NCBI RefSeq assembly: GCF_902493135.1
Contig: NZ_CABUOD010000026.1
Location: 5,208 to 69,207, forward strand
Direction of reading: 5' to 3'
DNA length: 64,000 nt
Source of the DNA: an uncultured Parabacteroides sp.
GTDB taxonomy: Bacteria > Bacteroidota > Bacteroidia > Bacteroidales > Tannerellaceae
Below are positions 54,301 through 62,883 of this stretch, in pieces (the stretch's first letter is position 1; each line of letters begins with the position of its first letter). Under the pieces are notes generated by a model. It was not told the DNA's origin. It made no database searches and saw nothing but the letters and a program-made list of their open reading frames with translations. A program made the position numbers and the translations under genes.

Positions 54301-54672
54301 GCCTTCAGAGGTGACGGCAATATCCAGAAATGGCAGGCCGAAGGACGTTTTGACCCGGCTAATCCGACCCGCTATCCGGCTTATCCGAGATTGGAGGACT
54401 TGAGTAACTCCACGACGCCGAATATCGTCACTTCCGATTTCTGGACTCAGGATGCCTCTTATATCCGTCTGAAAAATATTCAATTGGGATACACGTTCCC
54501 GAAGAAGATGTTGCAGGCTGCCAAGATCAGCAACTTGCGTGTGTATGTACAAGCCGAGAATCCTCTTTGCTGGAATAAGTATAAACCCGGATGGGACCCG
54601 GAAATCAATACATCCGGAAACTATTACCCGATATTGGCAACTTATACATTTGGTGTAAACTTTAAATTCTAA
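51313..54672 (+). CDS. SusC/RagA TonB-dependent transporter with STN domain
   Basis: A 1119-residue outer-membrane transporter. After the signal peptide (LILLFVAISFFQLSAVESYAQ) comes an STN domain (residues ~46-120, AKINLSLSDVTLAEAIRSIE), a CarboxypepD_reg-like domain (GKITGVVSDAFGPIAGANVVVKG), the TonB box/plug (EVVVVGYGTEKKVNVIGSI) and the barrel, ending TFGVNFKF. The STN domain is the trait of transporters that signal to FecR. It imports large glycan fragments with its SusD partner. Confidence 0.95.
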   Translation: MKKKSTNGIAIPILNINLFRKMKLILLFVAISFFQLSAVESYAQNAKINLSLSDVTLAEAIRSIEANTQFVFFFNNSAIDMTKHVNLNVKNGNIKEVLNQILSSYTYRIEDNKIVLLGEVQQDGKITGVVSDAFGPIAGANVVVKGTTNGTITDMNGNFSLDVPKGSKLQISYIGYITKELTVGDKTNYSIQLAEDSQALDEVVVVGYGTEKKVNVIGSIAQIGSEKLENRSTPQLSNALTGQMAGVTVIQRSGRPGNSGGEIRVRGVGSFGGESNKSDALVLIDGIPGKLNDVSSEDVESISVLKDASTAAIYGSRAANGVILVTTKTGKEGKVSVGYNGYVGFNTPTALPEFVDTWQYATLYNEAVGREAYTQEEIQKFRDGSDPDHYANARYLDEVFSRKGLQTGHDVTVNGGNAQNRYMVSFGYLKQNGIVEKNDYQRYNARVNLINEILPGLKLTSRLSGVYGNRKEPMAPGGDDADNMLILIQKALRFPGLTPTVLSDGTFGAGRELHGTPAGWIKSDSFYENPEFSLNANVRLDYNPIKDLQLSAIGAYTYTNGEERTYRSTMKLSGDRVLGPSELKHKMGKTIYKTFQATAEYNKTIGGHTFGILAGYSWEQEDYRYVQGSRDKFPGNDLPYLNAGSPDNQKSEGTGNAWAIQSGFGRLRYNFNERYLFESTVRYDGSSRFPQSKKFGFFPSVAAGWRLSEENFFKENESLGFISNLKLKVSWGRLGNQNIGNYPYQSVYELGQNYPFGDTYTQGAAVTTAVDPTIKWEETETVDGGLEAVFWNGLLSVNASYFNRRTYDILYKPSGSVSTILGQKISEMNTGELKNFGWEFEVGHRNKIGEVSYNVNANLSIIKNKLVTLGVGNVEQLNGLVGNGSDLFIDYPIQMYYGYVSDGVFLDEKDIKSWHDQSKVTPNPQPGDIRYKDISGPDGVPDGKIDPNYDRVYLGSRIPKFTFGLNLGVEYKGLDLSVLLQGVAGVTGMLDGFAGWAFRGDGNIQKWQAEGRFDPANPTRYPAYPRLEDLSNSTTPNIVTSDFWTQDASYIRLKNIQLGYTFPKKMLQAAKISNLRVYVQAENPLCWNKYKPGWDPEINTSGNYYPILATYTFGVNFKF

Positions 54673-54677
54673 AAGAC

Positions 54678-56303
54678 ATGAAACGAATTAAATATTTTAT
54701 TTTCACTTTACTGGCGGCTACGACAACCTTCGTATCGTGTGACCTGGACCGGAATCCGCTGGATAAGTTTGCAGAAAATGATTTCTGGACCAGTGAAGAC
54801 AATGCGGAATTGGCGTTAACCGGTGTTTATAAGGGGAATATATTGTTTAACTCTCCGGAATATACCCCGACGGACTGGTGGTCGTATGGCGGTTTGATTT
54901 TTATGGAATTTCCTACGGATAATGCCTACGACCGTCGTGGGACGAACTCGAATTTCCATAAGATGACAAACGGTACTTTGTTATCGAATAATGCTTATAC
55001 AAAAGCGTATTGGGAGAATTCGTATGCCAAGATTGCCCGTTGCAACCGTTTTCTGGAAGGTATCGGCAACCTGAGCGATCCGGCTGTCGTAGCTCGTTTC
55101 ACGGCAGAGGCTCGTTTTATCCGGGCTGCCCAGTATTTTTATCTGTCTCAGTTTTTCCAGGATGTACCGCTGGTTACAAAAGTGTTGACGAAAGATGAGG
55201 CGAATACGGTAAAGAAAAATACGAAAGCGGAAATTACTGATTTTATTATTAAAGAGTTTACGGAAGCCGCTGCCGACCTGCCTCGTTTCAAGGATTTGAA
55301 AGGTTCTGAAACCGGACGTGCGAGCAAGCAAGCTTCTCTTGCGTTCTTGGGACGTACGTTATTGGCTGCCAAGAAATATAGCGAAGCGGCAGCCGCTTAT
55401 AAAGAGATCATAGACCTGGGCGACAATGCGATCGACCCGGATTATGCTTCCCTTTTCTTGCCGTCGAACGAGAATAGCAATGAAAACATTTTCTCTATGC
55501 AGTATCTGCAAGACCAAGCCGGAAATGCACTTCCTCAGCATGCTTTCCCCGTAAAAGACGGAGGCTGGTGTCTGATTAACGTCGCTGCAGGCCTGTTTGA
55601 AGCTTATCAGTTCAAAGATGGTACGCCGTTCAGCTATGACAGCCCGCTGTATAACCCGGATAACTTGGGCGAAAACAGAGATCCGCGCCTGGATTATACC
55701 ATTTATTATAATGGTTCTACTTTTAAAGGTTCTGTCTATGACTGCCATCCGGATTCTCAAAGCCCGGACAAAGTGATGGGAGGACAGACCACGCAGACCG
55801 GTTTTATGATGCGTAAGTATTTTGATGAGACTTTCTCCGGTGACCTGAACAGTTATGGAGGAAACGTTCCTGTTATCCGTTATGCGGAAGTTCTGTTGAG
55901 CTATCTGGAAGCCAAACTGGAAGCCGGTGAGGGGATCACGCAAGCCTTGCTGGATGAAACCATCAATAAGGTAAGAGGTCGGGCATCTGTACAGATGCCG
56001 GCAATCACGGAAGTGAATGCCGCGAAGTTGCGTCCTATTTTACGGAACGAGCGTCGCGTCGAACTGGCGATGGAAGGTATCCGCTATTGGGACTTGCTGC
56101 GTTGGGGTATTGCACATGAAGCATTAAATGGCGATATTTACGGTGCTCCTTTCCCCGGTTCGAAACGCGTAAGTGTCAAACCGGCCGGCGAACCTGACAA
56201 ATACGGCAGATGGTGGGTGAACAGCCGTGCTTTCCGGCAGGATCAGGATTATAAATGGCCGATCCCGCAATCGGAACAGGATATAAATCCGAATTTGCGA
56301 TAG
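54678..56303 (+). CDS. SusD/RagB glycan-binding lipoprotein
   Basis: A 541-residue surface lipoprotein with a lipobox (TTFVSC, Cys21). RagB/SusD TPR-like helices are seen (AYTKAYWENSYAKIARCNRFLEGIG, ARFIRAAQYFYLSQFF) and a SusD C-terminal motif (LRPILRNERRVELAMEGIRYWDLLRWG). It forms the lid over the SusC barrel. It follows susC by 5 bases. Confidence 0.95.
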   Translation: MKRIKYFIFTLLAATTTFVSCDLDRNPLDKFAENDFWTSEDNAELALTGVYKGNILFNSPEYTPTDWWSYGGLIFMEFPTDNAYDRRGTNSNFHKMTNGTLLSNNAYTKAYWENSYAKIARCNRFLEGIGNLSDPAVVARFTAEARFIRAAQYFYLSQFFQDVPLVTKVLTKDEANTVKKNTKAEITDFIIKEFTEAAADLPRFKDLKGSETGRASKQASLAFLGRTLLAAKKYSEAAAAYKEIIDLGDNAIDPDYASLFLPSNENSNENIFSMQYLQDQAGNALPQHAFPVKDGGWCLINVAAGLFEAYQFKDGTPFSYDSPLYNPDNLGENRDPRLDYTIYYNGSTFKGSVYDCHPDSQSPDKVMGGQTTQTGFMMRKYFDETFSGDLNSYGGNVPVIRYAEVLLSYLEAKLEAGEGITQALLDETINKVRGRASVQMPAITEVNAAKLRPILRNERRVELAMEGIRYWDLLRWGIAHEALNGDIYGAPFPGSKRVSVKPAGEPDKYGRWWVNSRAFRQDQDYKWPIPQSEQDINPNLR

Positions 56304-56341
56304 GGTGTAGTCATGTGAAGCGACATAAATAAATTATTATC

Positions 56342-57880
56342 ATGAAATCAACAATCGTATTAGGAATAGGGGCCACCTTGCTGGCCTCCTGTTCCGGAAA
56401 CAAACAAAAGGCGGAAGAGAAAGTAGCGCAGCAGCAGAAACCGAACGTTATTTTCCTGATAGCCGATGATATCGGTTATGGCGACCTGAGTTGCAACGGA
56501 TCGAAAACGATCCATACGCCGAATGTGGAAAAACTGGCGGCGCGGGGCGTCCGTTTTACGGATGCACATGCGGTAGCTGCGACCAGTACGCCTTCGCGCT
56601 ATTCCCTGTTTACCGGACATTATGCCTGGAGACGAAACGATACGGGGATTGCCGCCGGAGATGCCGGTATGGTGATCCGTCCCGAACAGCCGACCGTTGC
56701 CGATATGTTCCGCGAATGCGGCTATACGACCGGTGCGATCGGGAAGTGGCATTTGGGATTGGGCGACAAGACCGGTACGCAGGACTGGAACGGCTTTATC
56801 ACTCCGGGGCCGACGGATATCGGTTTCGATTACTCCTATCTGATGGCGGCTACCGCCGATCGTGTCCCCTGTGTTTTTGTCGAGAACCAGCGGATCGTGA
56901 ACCTCGATCCGAATGATCCGATTGCCGTCAGCTATAAGGAACCGTTTCCCGGCGAACCGTTGGGGAAAGACCATCCGGAACTGCTGACAAAGCTCAAACC
57001 GAGCCCGAACCACGGGCATGACATGGCGATCGTAAACGGTATCTCCCGTATCGGGTATATGAAAGGAGGCAAACAGGCTTTGTGGGAAGACGAGAACATA
57101 GCGGACAGTATTACTTGTAAGGCTGTCCGGTTTATCGAGAACCACAAGGACGAACCGTTCTTCCTGTATGTCGGAACCAATGATGCGCATGTTCCCCGTT
57201 GGCCGCATCCCCGCTTTGTAGGGAAGAGCGGTATGGGTCCCCGTGGCGACGCTTTGCTGCAATTCGACTGGACGGTCGGACAGGTTATGGATGCATTGGA
57301 CAGAGCAGGCCTGACGGAAAACACCCTGATCGTTCTGAGTAGCGACAATGGACCTGTGGTCGATGACGGCTATGCAGACCGTGCCGTTGAACTTTTGGGC
57401 GACCATAAGCCCTGGGGACCGTTCCGTGGCGGCAAATATAGTATTTTCGAAGCCGGAACCCGCATCCCGATGATCGTGAGCTGGCCGGCGCAGGTGAAAC
57501 CGGGTGTTTCCGATGCATTGGTTTCGCAGGTCGACTTGTATGCTTCTATGGCAAGCCTGATGGGCAAGACTCTTGAAGCGGGCGCCGGTCCTGACAGCCA
57601 GGATTATCTGGATGCTTTCTTGGGTAAAGACCTGAAAGGACGCGACTATGTGGTCGAAGTGGCCGGTTCTCTTTCTGTTTCCGACGGCGTATGGAAGTAT
57701 ATTGCTCCGAGCAATGGCGCCGCCTATCAGAAACTGACCAATATCGAGTTGGGCAACAGCAAGGAAGAACAGCTTTACAACTTGAAACAGGATATCGGCG
57801 AAAAGAAGAATTTGGCAGCCGAACATCCCGAAATCGTTGCAAAGTTGAAAGCTATTTTAGAAAAGGAAAAGGCTAAATAG
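56342..57880 (+). CDS. Serine-type sulfatase lipoprotein
   Basis: A 512-residue S1-family sulfatase. Lipobox LLASC (Cys17) implies a lipid anchor. ADDIGYGDLS gives the metal-binding Asps, and ATSTPSRYSLFTG contains the formylglycine site as S-T-P-S-R (Ser82), the serine form that needs an anaerobic radical-SAM maturase (anSME). Further ligands are IGKWHLG and SSDNGP. It probably removes sulfate esters from host mucin or glycosaminoglycans. It closes the operon. Confidence 0.92.
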   Translation: MKSTIVLGIGATLLASCSGNKQKAEEKVAQQQKPNVIFLIADDIGYGDLSCNGSKTIHTPNVEKLAARGVRFTDAHAVAATSTPSRYSLFTGHYAWRRNDTGIAAGDAGMVIRPEQPTVADMFRECGYTTGAIGKWHLGLGDKTGTQDWNGFITPGPTDIGFDYSYLMAATADRVPCVFVENQRIVNLDPNDPIAVSYKEPFPGEPLGKDHPELLTKLKPSPNHGHDMAIVNGISRIGYMKGGKQALWEDENIADSITCKAVRFIENHKDEPFFLYVGTNDAHVPRWPHPRFVGKSGMGPRGDALLQFDWTVGQVMDALDRAGLTENTLIVLSSDNGPVVDDGYADRAVELLGDHKPWGPFRGGKYSIFEAGTRIPMIVSWPAQVKPGVSDALVSQVDLYASMASLMGKTLEAGAGPDSQDYLDAFLGKDLKGRDYVVEVAGSLSVSDGVWKYIAPSNGAAYQKLTNIELGNSKEEQLYNLKQDIGEKKNLAAEHPEIVAKLKAILEKEKAK

Positions 57881-57899
57881 TCTTTTTGCATAAAGTGTG

Positions 57900-57947
57900 A
57901 AAACGCCTGTAGGTAATCTAAAAAATATTCCTGCAGGCGTTTTTTAG
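57900..57947 (+). terminator. Terminator after the sulfatase gene
   Basis: AAAACGCCTGTAGG pairs with CCTGCAGGCGTTTT across a ~17-base loop, followed by TTAG. It ends the SusC/SusD/sulfatase operon. Confidence 0.78.
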
Positions 57948-57966
57948 TTAAAAAGGACGAGTTCAT

Positions 57967-57997
57967 TTTATTCTGCTCCCGGTTTGCGTTATCTTTG
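57967..57997 (+). promoter_or_regulatory. Promoter of LysE-family gene
   Basis: TTTA at 57967-57970, a 19-base spacer and TATCTTTG at 57990-57997, ~22 bases before the ATG at 58027. Confidence 0.55.
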
Positions 57998-58026
57998 CAA
58001 ATCATTAGGCAGAAAATAAAAGGATA

Positions 58027-58686
58027 ATGCTGGGATTGATAAGTAAAGGAATTGTGATTGGCGTACTGGTTTCCGCCCCGATGGGTCCGATCGGTATGCT
58101 GTGCATACAACGAACGCTGAACAAAGGACGCTGGCACGGGTTTGTCACCGGATTGGGGGCTGCTCTGTCGGACGTGATCTACGCTGCACTGACCTGCCTG
58201 GGGATGGGAGTCGTGGTGAATTTCGTGGAGGCGAACCAGGCTCCCTTGCAATTGATCGGCAGTATCGTACTGGGCATTTTCGGCTATTATATTTTCCAGT
58301 CCAATCCTGTCCGGAATCTCAAAAAACAACGAGAGAAAAAGTTATCCTTCACCCAGGATTTTATTACGGCTTTTCTTCTTACCTTTAGCAACGTATTAAT
58401 CGTATTACTATATATTGGTTTGTTTGCCCGCTTTGGCTTTGTCCTGCCGGAACATTCTGTTTGGATGTTGTTGGGAGGCATCGTCTTTATTGGGGTGGGA
58501 GCGGTTCTCTGGTGGTTCGGAATCACTTATATAGTGGCTAAATTAAAGAAATGGTTTAACGTGCGAGGTATATGGCTGTTGAATAGGATAGTCGGGTCGG
58601 TCATTATTGTCTTGGCGGTCATCGGAGTTTTATCCGTATTGCTGACTTCCTATTTACATCTGCCATTGCTCCAAATCTATAATTGA
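58027..58686 (+). CDS. LysE family transporter
   Basis: A 219-residue membrane protein with about six helices and the family's opening (GVLVSAPMGPIGMLCIQRTLNKGRWHGFVTGLGAALSD). LysE/RhtB proteins export amino acids or similar small molecules. It is followed after one base by a CBM9-like gene, so the two are cotranscribed. Confidence 0.88.
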   Translation: MLGLISKGIVIGVLVSAPMGPIGMLCIQRTLNKGRWHGFVTGLGAALSDVIYAALTCLGMGVVVNFVEANQAPLQLIGSIVLGIFGYYIFQSNPVRNLKKQREKKLSFTQDFITAFLLTFSNVLIVLLYIGLFARFGFVLPEHSVWMLLGGIVFIGVGAVLWWFGITYIVAKLKKWFNVRGIWLLNRIVGSVIIVLAVIGVLSVLLTSYLHLPLLQIYN

Positions 58687-58687
58687 A

Positions 58688-59326
58688 ATGAAGAAACTGA
58701 AAGTCCCTTATTTGGAAACGCTGGACGTACTGGACCTGTCGTCCGTAGGCTTTTTGATGGAAAAAGCCCAGCGAGAGTCGATCGACGTGATTAACTGGGA
58801 GGAGTATCCCTATAAGCCGATCGTGGCTTTCGATATCGCAAGATCGAAAGTGAATCTGTATATTCGCTACTTTGTAAAAGGCAATTCCCTGAAAGCTCTT
58901 TATGAAGCGGATGGTTCGCCTGTCTACCAGGATAGTTGCGTAGAGTTTTTTATGAAGCGGCTGGATGATCCCAATTACTACAATTTCGAGTTTAACTGTA
59001 TCGGTACGTGTGATGCTTCCTATCGGGAATCGCGTGATTCGAAGAAATCGCTGACAGCCGAAGAATATGCTTCCATACGTCGTTTCTCAAGTCTGCCTCA
59101 TACCGCTTTTACAGAGAAGCTGGGTATCTATAGCTGGGAGCTGGTGGTTGCCATTCCTTTCCGGTTGATGGGCCTCGATCCTGACAACCTGCCGGAAAAG
59201 ATAATGGGCAACTTCTATAAATGTGCAGACGATACGGAATTTCCGCATTTTGTCAGCTGGAACCCGATCGATCTTCCTACTCCGAACTTCCATTGTCCGG
59301 AGTTCTTTGGGGAAATCTATTTGTAA
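58688..59326 (+). CDS. CBM9-like carbohydrate-binding protein
   Basis: A 212-residue protein without a signal peptide. SPVYQDSCVEFFMKRLDD and NFYKCADDTEFPHFVSWNPIDLPTPNFHCPEFFGEIYL are typical of family 9-like carbohydrate-binding modules. Stand-alone, leaderless versions are frequent in Bacteroidales; the ligand is unknown. Confidence 0.78.
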   Translation: MKKLKVPYLETLDVLDLSSVGFLMEKAQRESIDVINWEEYPYKPIVAFDIARSKVNLYIRYFVKGNSLKALYEADGSPVYQDSCVEFFMKRLDDPNYYNFEFNCIGTCDASYRESRDSKKSLTAEEYASIRRFSSLPHTAFTEKLGIYSWELVVAIPFRLMGLDPDNLPEKIMGNFYKCADDTEFPHFVSWNPIDLPTPNFHCPEFFGEIYL

Positions 59327-59327
59327 A

Positions 59328-59401
59328 TTAAGAATTAAAAATTAAGAATTAAGAAATGAATGCATAAGACACCATTTCTTAATTCTTAATTTTTAATTTT
59401 T
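59328..59401. repeat. AT-rich inverted repeat between CBM9-like and GH3 genes
   Basis: AATTAAGAA-type units before and TTCTTAATT-type units after a short GAATGCATAAGACACC loop make a ~25-bp stem between convergent genes. Rich in A and T on both ends, it probably works as a bidirectional terminator. Confidence 0.7.
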
Positions 59402-62270
59402 AATTTTTCAACTCTTTGATTTTGACTTCCGAAATACTTGCATTGCCGGAGGTTATTACGATACGGATATCACTGGCGGTCGTGCCTTTGAACCGGTAAT
59501 TCTTCAGTTCGTTCGTAGCCTCTACTGTCCCTTCATATACGGTCAGGAACTGGCCTCCGCCGCCGGAAAGCTGGATTTCAAATTTTGCATCTTTGCTTTT
59601 TTCTTTCCAAGCGATCGCGATGCTGTTCGGCGAGGCGTTGTTTTCGAGTGCGAATGTGATGTATTCGCCTTTGTTGGCTTTCCAGGCTGTGGACAGGTTC
59701 CCATCCAATACCAGCGGGGCAGACGCTTGGGATGAGCTGGCAATAACTGATTTCTGCTGCCGGGAAGCTGCCGACGCGCTTGCCTGCTCTTTACCATATT
59801 CCACCACCGTGAAACGGTCGTTCAGACGGATATCTTCGGACGAGGCGCCGACCATGACCTTGAAATCTCCCGGTTCTACCACCCAATGGTTATCACTGTT
59901 CAGCAATTGCAAGTCGCGCGGTTCGATCGTGAAGGCAAGCTCTTTCGTTTCTCCCGGATTCAGATGGATACGGTCGAAGCCGACGAGGTTCTTTTCGTAG
60001 GTCGTAACGGAGCTTAGGATATCGCGTACATATAACTGTACCACTTCGTCTCCGGCGCGTTTGCCTGTATTCGTTACCTTGCAACGGACGGTGACCGGTT
60101 GAACCTGCGTCACGACAGCAGGCTGAATCGAAATGTCGGAATATTCGAAAGTCGTATAACTCAATCCGTAGCCGAACGGATACAACGGGCCGTTCACACG
60201 GGACATGTTGCCGTCCAACCCTTTATTGCGTCCGCCGTCGACCTGTGCATTGGGCTTGGTGGGGAAGTTGAAGGGAATCTGTCCGACTGTCTTGGGGAAG
60301 GTGACGGTCAGTTTTCCACCCGGATTATAGTCGCCGAACAAAGCGTCTGCAATGGCCGTACCGCCTTGCGACCCCGGATACCAGGCTTCGAGGATGGCCG
60401 GAACATATTTGTCCGCCCAATTGATAGACAACGGACGGCCGTTGATCAGCACCAGTACGACCGGTTTGCCTGTGGCAACGACCGCTTGCAGCAAGTCGAG
60501 CTGGCGGCCCGGCAGTTCGAGGCTGGAACGTGATTTGTTTTCCCCGCAGGTGCGGTTGCTGCCGCCCAGCACGACAACGGCCACATCGCTCTTCTTCGCG
60601 TTTTCCACCGCTTTGTCGATCTCGTTTTGTTCTTCTGCTGTCAGCGGGTAATGGATCAGTTCCGATTCCGGCCAATTGGCATCTACCAGGTCGCAACCTT
60701 TGGTAAAGAGCACTTCCGTATCCGGTTTCACCTTGTTCCGAATACCTTCCAACACGGTGGTCACCTCTACGGCAAGCGGACCGTAGTGCGTCAAAGCGTA
60801 TGCCTCTTCATCGGCATTCGGACCGCATACGGCGATTTTGGAAACGTTGTTTACGTCTAAAGGAAGAACAGCATCTTGGTTCTTCAACAGAACGAGCGAT
60901 TCTTTCGAAGCCTGCAAGGCGACCTGCTGGTTTTCGATGCTGTTCACCTCTTTATCCGCTTCTTTCAGATCGATCTGGTACGGATGGTCGAACAATCCGA
61001 CGAGGAATTTGACGCGCAGGATGTCGCGCACGCGGTCGTCGATCGTGGACATCGGCAGCGCTCCTTCCGCGATCAGTTCGCGAAGCGGCAGGACGTATGA
61101 ATCCGGAGAACGGAACGTACAACGGATGTTCAATCCCGCCAGTACGCTTTGCAACACGGATTCTTTCATATCGGCGGCAGTCCCGTGCTTGGAGAAAAGA
61201 TACTCGACGGCGTCGCTGTCCGATACCACATACCCGCGGAAACCGAACTCGCCGCGCAAGCGTGTCGTCAGCCAGTAATAGCTGCTCTGTACGGGGAATC
61301 CGTCATAATCGTTATAGGCACTCATGACTCCGAGGATGCCTGCTTCCTTGATGACACGTTTCCAGGGATATACATGGATCATCTCGACTTCGCGCGGTGA
61401 CATTTGCGGGTCTACGCGTGCCATCCCTTCACGTCCGCCTTTGTTGTTGCTGTAAGCGATATAGTGTTTGGAAGTGGCGGCTACCTGATGATCGGTCTGC
61501 ATCCCTTTTGCCATTTCCACGCCCAATTCGGCTACGAGGTACGGGCTTTCGCCATACACTTCTTCATAACGTCCCCAACGCTGGTCGCGGCCGACATCGA
61601 GTATCGGGGCGTAGACGTTGGTATATCCCAACAACCGTCCTTCGCGTCCGGTGATATAACCGACCTTGTGGACCAGGTCACGGTTCCAGGTGTGTCCCAA
61701 TCCCAACTGTGTCGGGAAGTTGGTGGCGATGTAGCTTTCCACCCCGCGTATGCCCTCGTTCGTGAAGTCGGTCGGGATACCCAGGCGTGTCTCTTCGATA
61801 AAGAACCGTTGCACTTCATTCAAAGCCCAGGCATGGCGCGAAGCCGGCCAGACATACGGGTTGTCGGAAGGGGGAAGTCCCCATTGCTGGAAACCGTTCA
61901 GATGTTCGTCGATCGCTCCCATGCCGTCTTTCCAGAGCTGGTTTTTCCATTCCGGCGTCGGCAGGTCGTCTTTCAGTACCCGCTTGTAGCCGTAGAGCGT
62001 GACCATCTGACACGTTTTTTCCTCGACGGTCATTTGCGAGAGAAGGTCTTCGACACGTGCGTCGATCGGGGCCGCAGGATCTTCATATACATCCTTTTTC
62101 CCATTCTTGTTGAAGTCTATCCAACCGTTCCGGTAGATGGACTTGTTCGTCAATTTGTAGGTATCCGGTATCCGGATTTCCTGTGGCGTTTTGTTGTTTT
62201 GCGCCTGCGTGCAGAATGTCCCGGCCAGGACAAGGCACGACGTAAGGACGGCCAGTTTGTTTTTCTTCAT
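59400..62270 (-). CDS. GH3 glycoside hydrolase with C-terminal discoidin domain
   Basis: A 956-residue secreted enzyme: signal peptide (AVLTSCLVLAGTFCTQAQ), GH3 N-terminal barrel (residues ~80-420) with the nucleophile Asp in GYVVSDSDAVEYLF, GH3 C-terminal domain, a fibronectin III-like domain (KVTNTGKRAGDEVVQLYVRDI) and a discoidin-like domain (~840-956: APLVLDGNLSTAWKAN). It resembles beta-glucosidases/xylosidases; the sugar is not predictable. It starts 3 bases after the LuxR gene stop, so it reads as the last gene of that operon. Confidence 0.92.
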   Translation of the reverse strand: MKKNKLAVLTSCLVLAGTFCTQAQNNKTPQEIRIPDTYKLTNKSIYRNGWIDFNKNGKKDVYEDPAAPIDARVEDLLSQMTVEEKTCQMVTLYGYKRVLKDDLPTPEWKNQLWKDGMGAIDEHLNGFQQWGLPPSDNPYVWPASRHAWALNEVQRFFIEETRLGIPTDFTNEGIRGVESYIATNFPTQLGLGHTWNRDLVHKVGYITGREGRLLGYTNVYAPILDVGRDQRWGRYEEVYGESPYLVAELGVEMAKGMQTDHQVAATSKHYIAYSNNKGGREGMARVDPQMSPREVEMIHVYPWKRVIKEAGILGVMSAYNDYDGFPVQSSYYWLTTRLRGEFGFRGYVVSDSDAVEYLFSKHGTAADMKESVLQSVLAGLNIRCTFRSPDSYVLPLRELIAEGALPMSTIDDRVRDILRVKFLVGLFDHPYQIDLKEADKEVNSIENQQVALQASKESLVLLKNQDAVLPLDVNNVSKIAVCGPNADEEAYALTHYGPLAVEVTTVLEGIRNKVKPDTEVLFTKGCDLVDANWPESELIHYPLTAEEQNEIDKAVENAKKSDVAVVVLGGSNRTCGENKSRSSLELPGRQLDLLQAVVATGKPVVLVLINGRPLSINWADKYVPAILEAWYPGSQGGTAIADALFGDYNPGGKLTVTFPKTVGQIPFNFPTKPNAQVDGGRNKGLDGNMSRVNGPLYPFGYGLSYTTFEYSDISIQPAVVTQVQPVTVRCKVTNTGKRAGDEVVQLYVRDILSSVTTYEKNLVGFDRIHLNPGETKELAFTIEPRDLQLLNSDNHWVVEPGDFKVMVGASSEDIRLNDRFTVVEYGKEQASASAASRQQKSVIASSSQASAPLVLDGNLSTAWKANKGEYITFALENNASPNSIAIAWKEKSKDAKFEIQLSGGGGQFLTVYEGTVEATNELKNYRFKGTTASDIRIVITSGNASISEVKIKELKN

Positions 62271-62273
62271 GGA

Positions 62274-62876
62274 TTATAATTTGATGTCGTTTAGTTCAAC
62301 TAATTTGTTAACAATGGCGTAGACGGTCAGACCGCTGGCACTGTGTATCTGTAGCTTGCGGGCGATGTTGCGTCGGTGCGTGACAACGGTGTGTGTGGAA
62401 AGGAACAGGCGGTCGGCTATTTCGCGGTTCGTCATGCCTTTGACCACGCAGACCACGATTTCCTTTTCGCGTGTGCTGAGCGTCTGTTGCTCTTCGTTTT
62501 CAACTTCTTCAACCGGTGGCGTATGGAGGCGTTCCAGCTTGTGACGAATCTCGTCAGGGCTGTCGTAGATGCTGATCTGGTCGTCGTAAGGCCGCAGCAG
62601 GGCATGATCGGCGACGGCATAGAGCAAAGCTATGCACTTCATCTCCGTACAGCCGGTTTCCTCCCTGAGAAGCTGCAGGGTGTAGCAACCGGGGAGCGAC
62701 GGGTTGACAATCAGCATATCGGGTCTGTGCGAGCGAAGCGTCTCCTGCAAAAGCTCCGCGGTGGCTATTTCGATGATCTGGATGCGGAATCCGGGAAGCC
62801 GCTTCAATACCGCTTCGAGCCCGCTTCGGATGATGGCGGACGGTTCGGCGATCGCTATGTTTAATAAGGTATTCAT
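62274..62876 (-). CDS. LuxR-type regulator with pseudo-receiver domain
   Basis: A 200-residue protein. The C-terminal NarL/LuxR HTH is intact (LSTREKEIVVCVVKGMTNREIADRLFLSTHTVVTHRRNIARKL). The N-terminal half has a receiver fold but lacks the phosphorylation site: the strand-3 Asp is Asn (MLIVNPSLPG) and the acidic pair is replaced (IAIAEPSA). It is therefore unlikely to be phosphorylated and may respond to another signal. Seven bases separate it from the hemerythrin gene upstream. Confidence 0.85.
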   Translation of the reverse strand: MNTLLNIAIAEPSAIIRSGLEAVLKRLPGFRIQIIEIATAELLQETLRSHRPDMLIVNPSLPGCYTLQLLREETGCTEMKCIALLYAVADHALLRPYDDQISIYDSPDEIRHKLERLHTPPVEEVENEEQQTLSTREKEIVVCVVKGMTNREIADRLFLSTHTVVTHRRNIARKLQIHSASGLTVYAIVNKLVELNDIKL

Positions 62877-62883
62877 AGGCGCA

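Noticed and set aside
55351..55360. Another ACGTACGT in the SusD gene
   Set aside because: It lacks the AATGAC/GTCATT arms and a partner repeat, and lies inside a coding region; a chance match.
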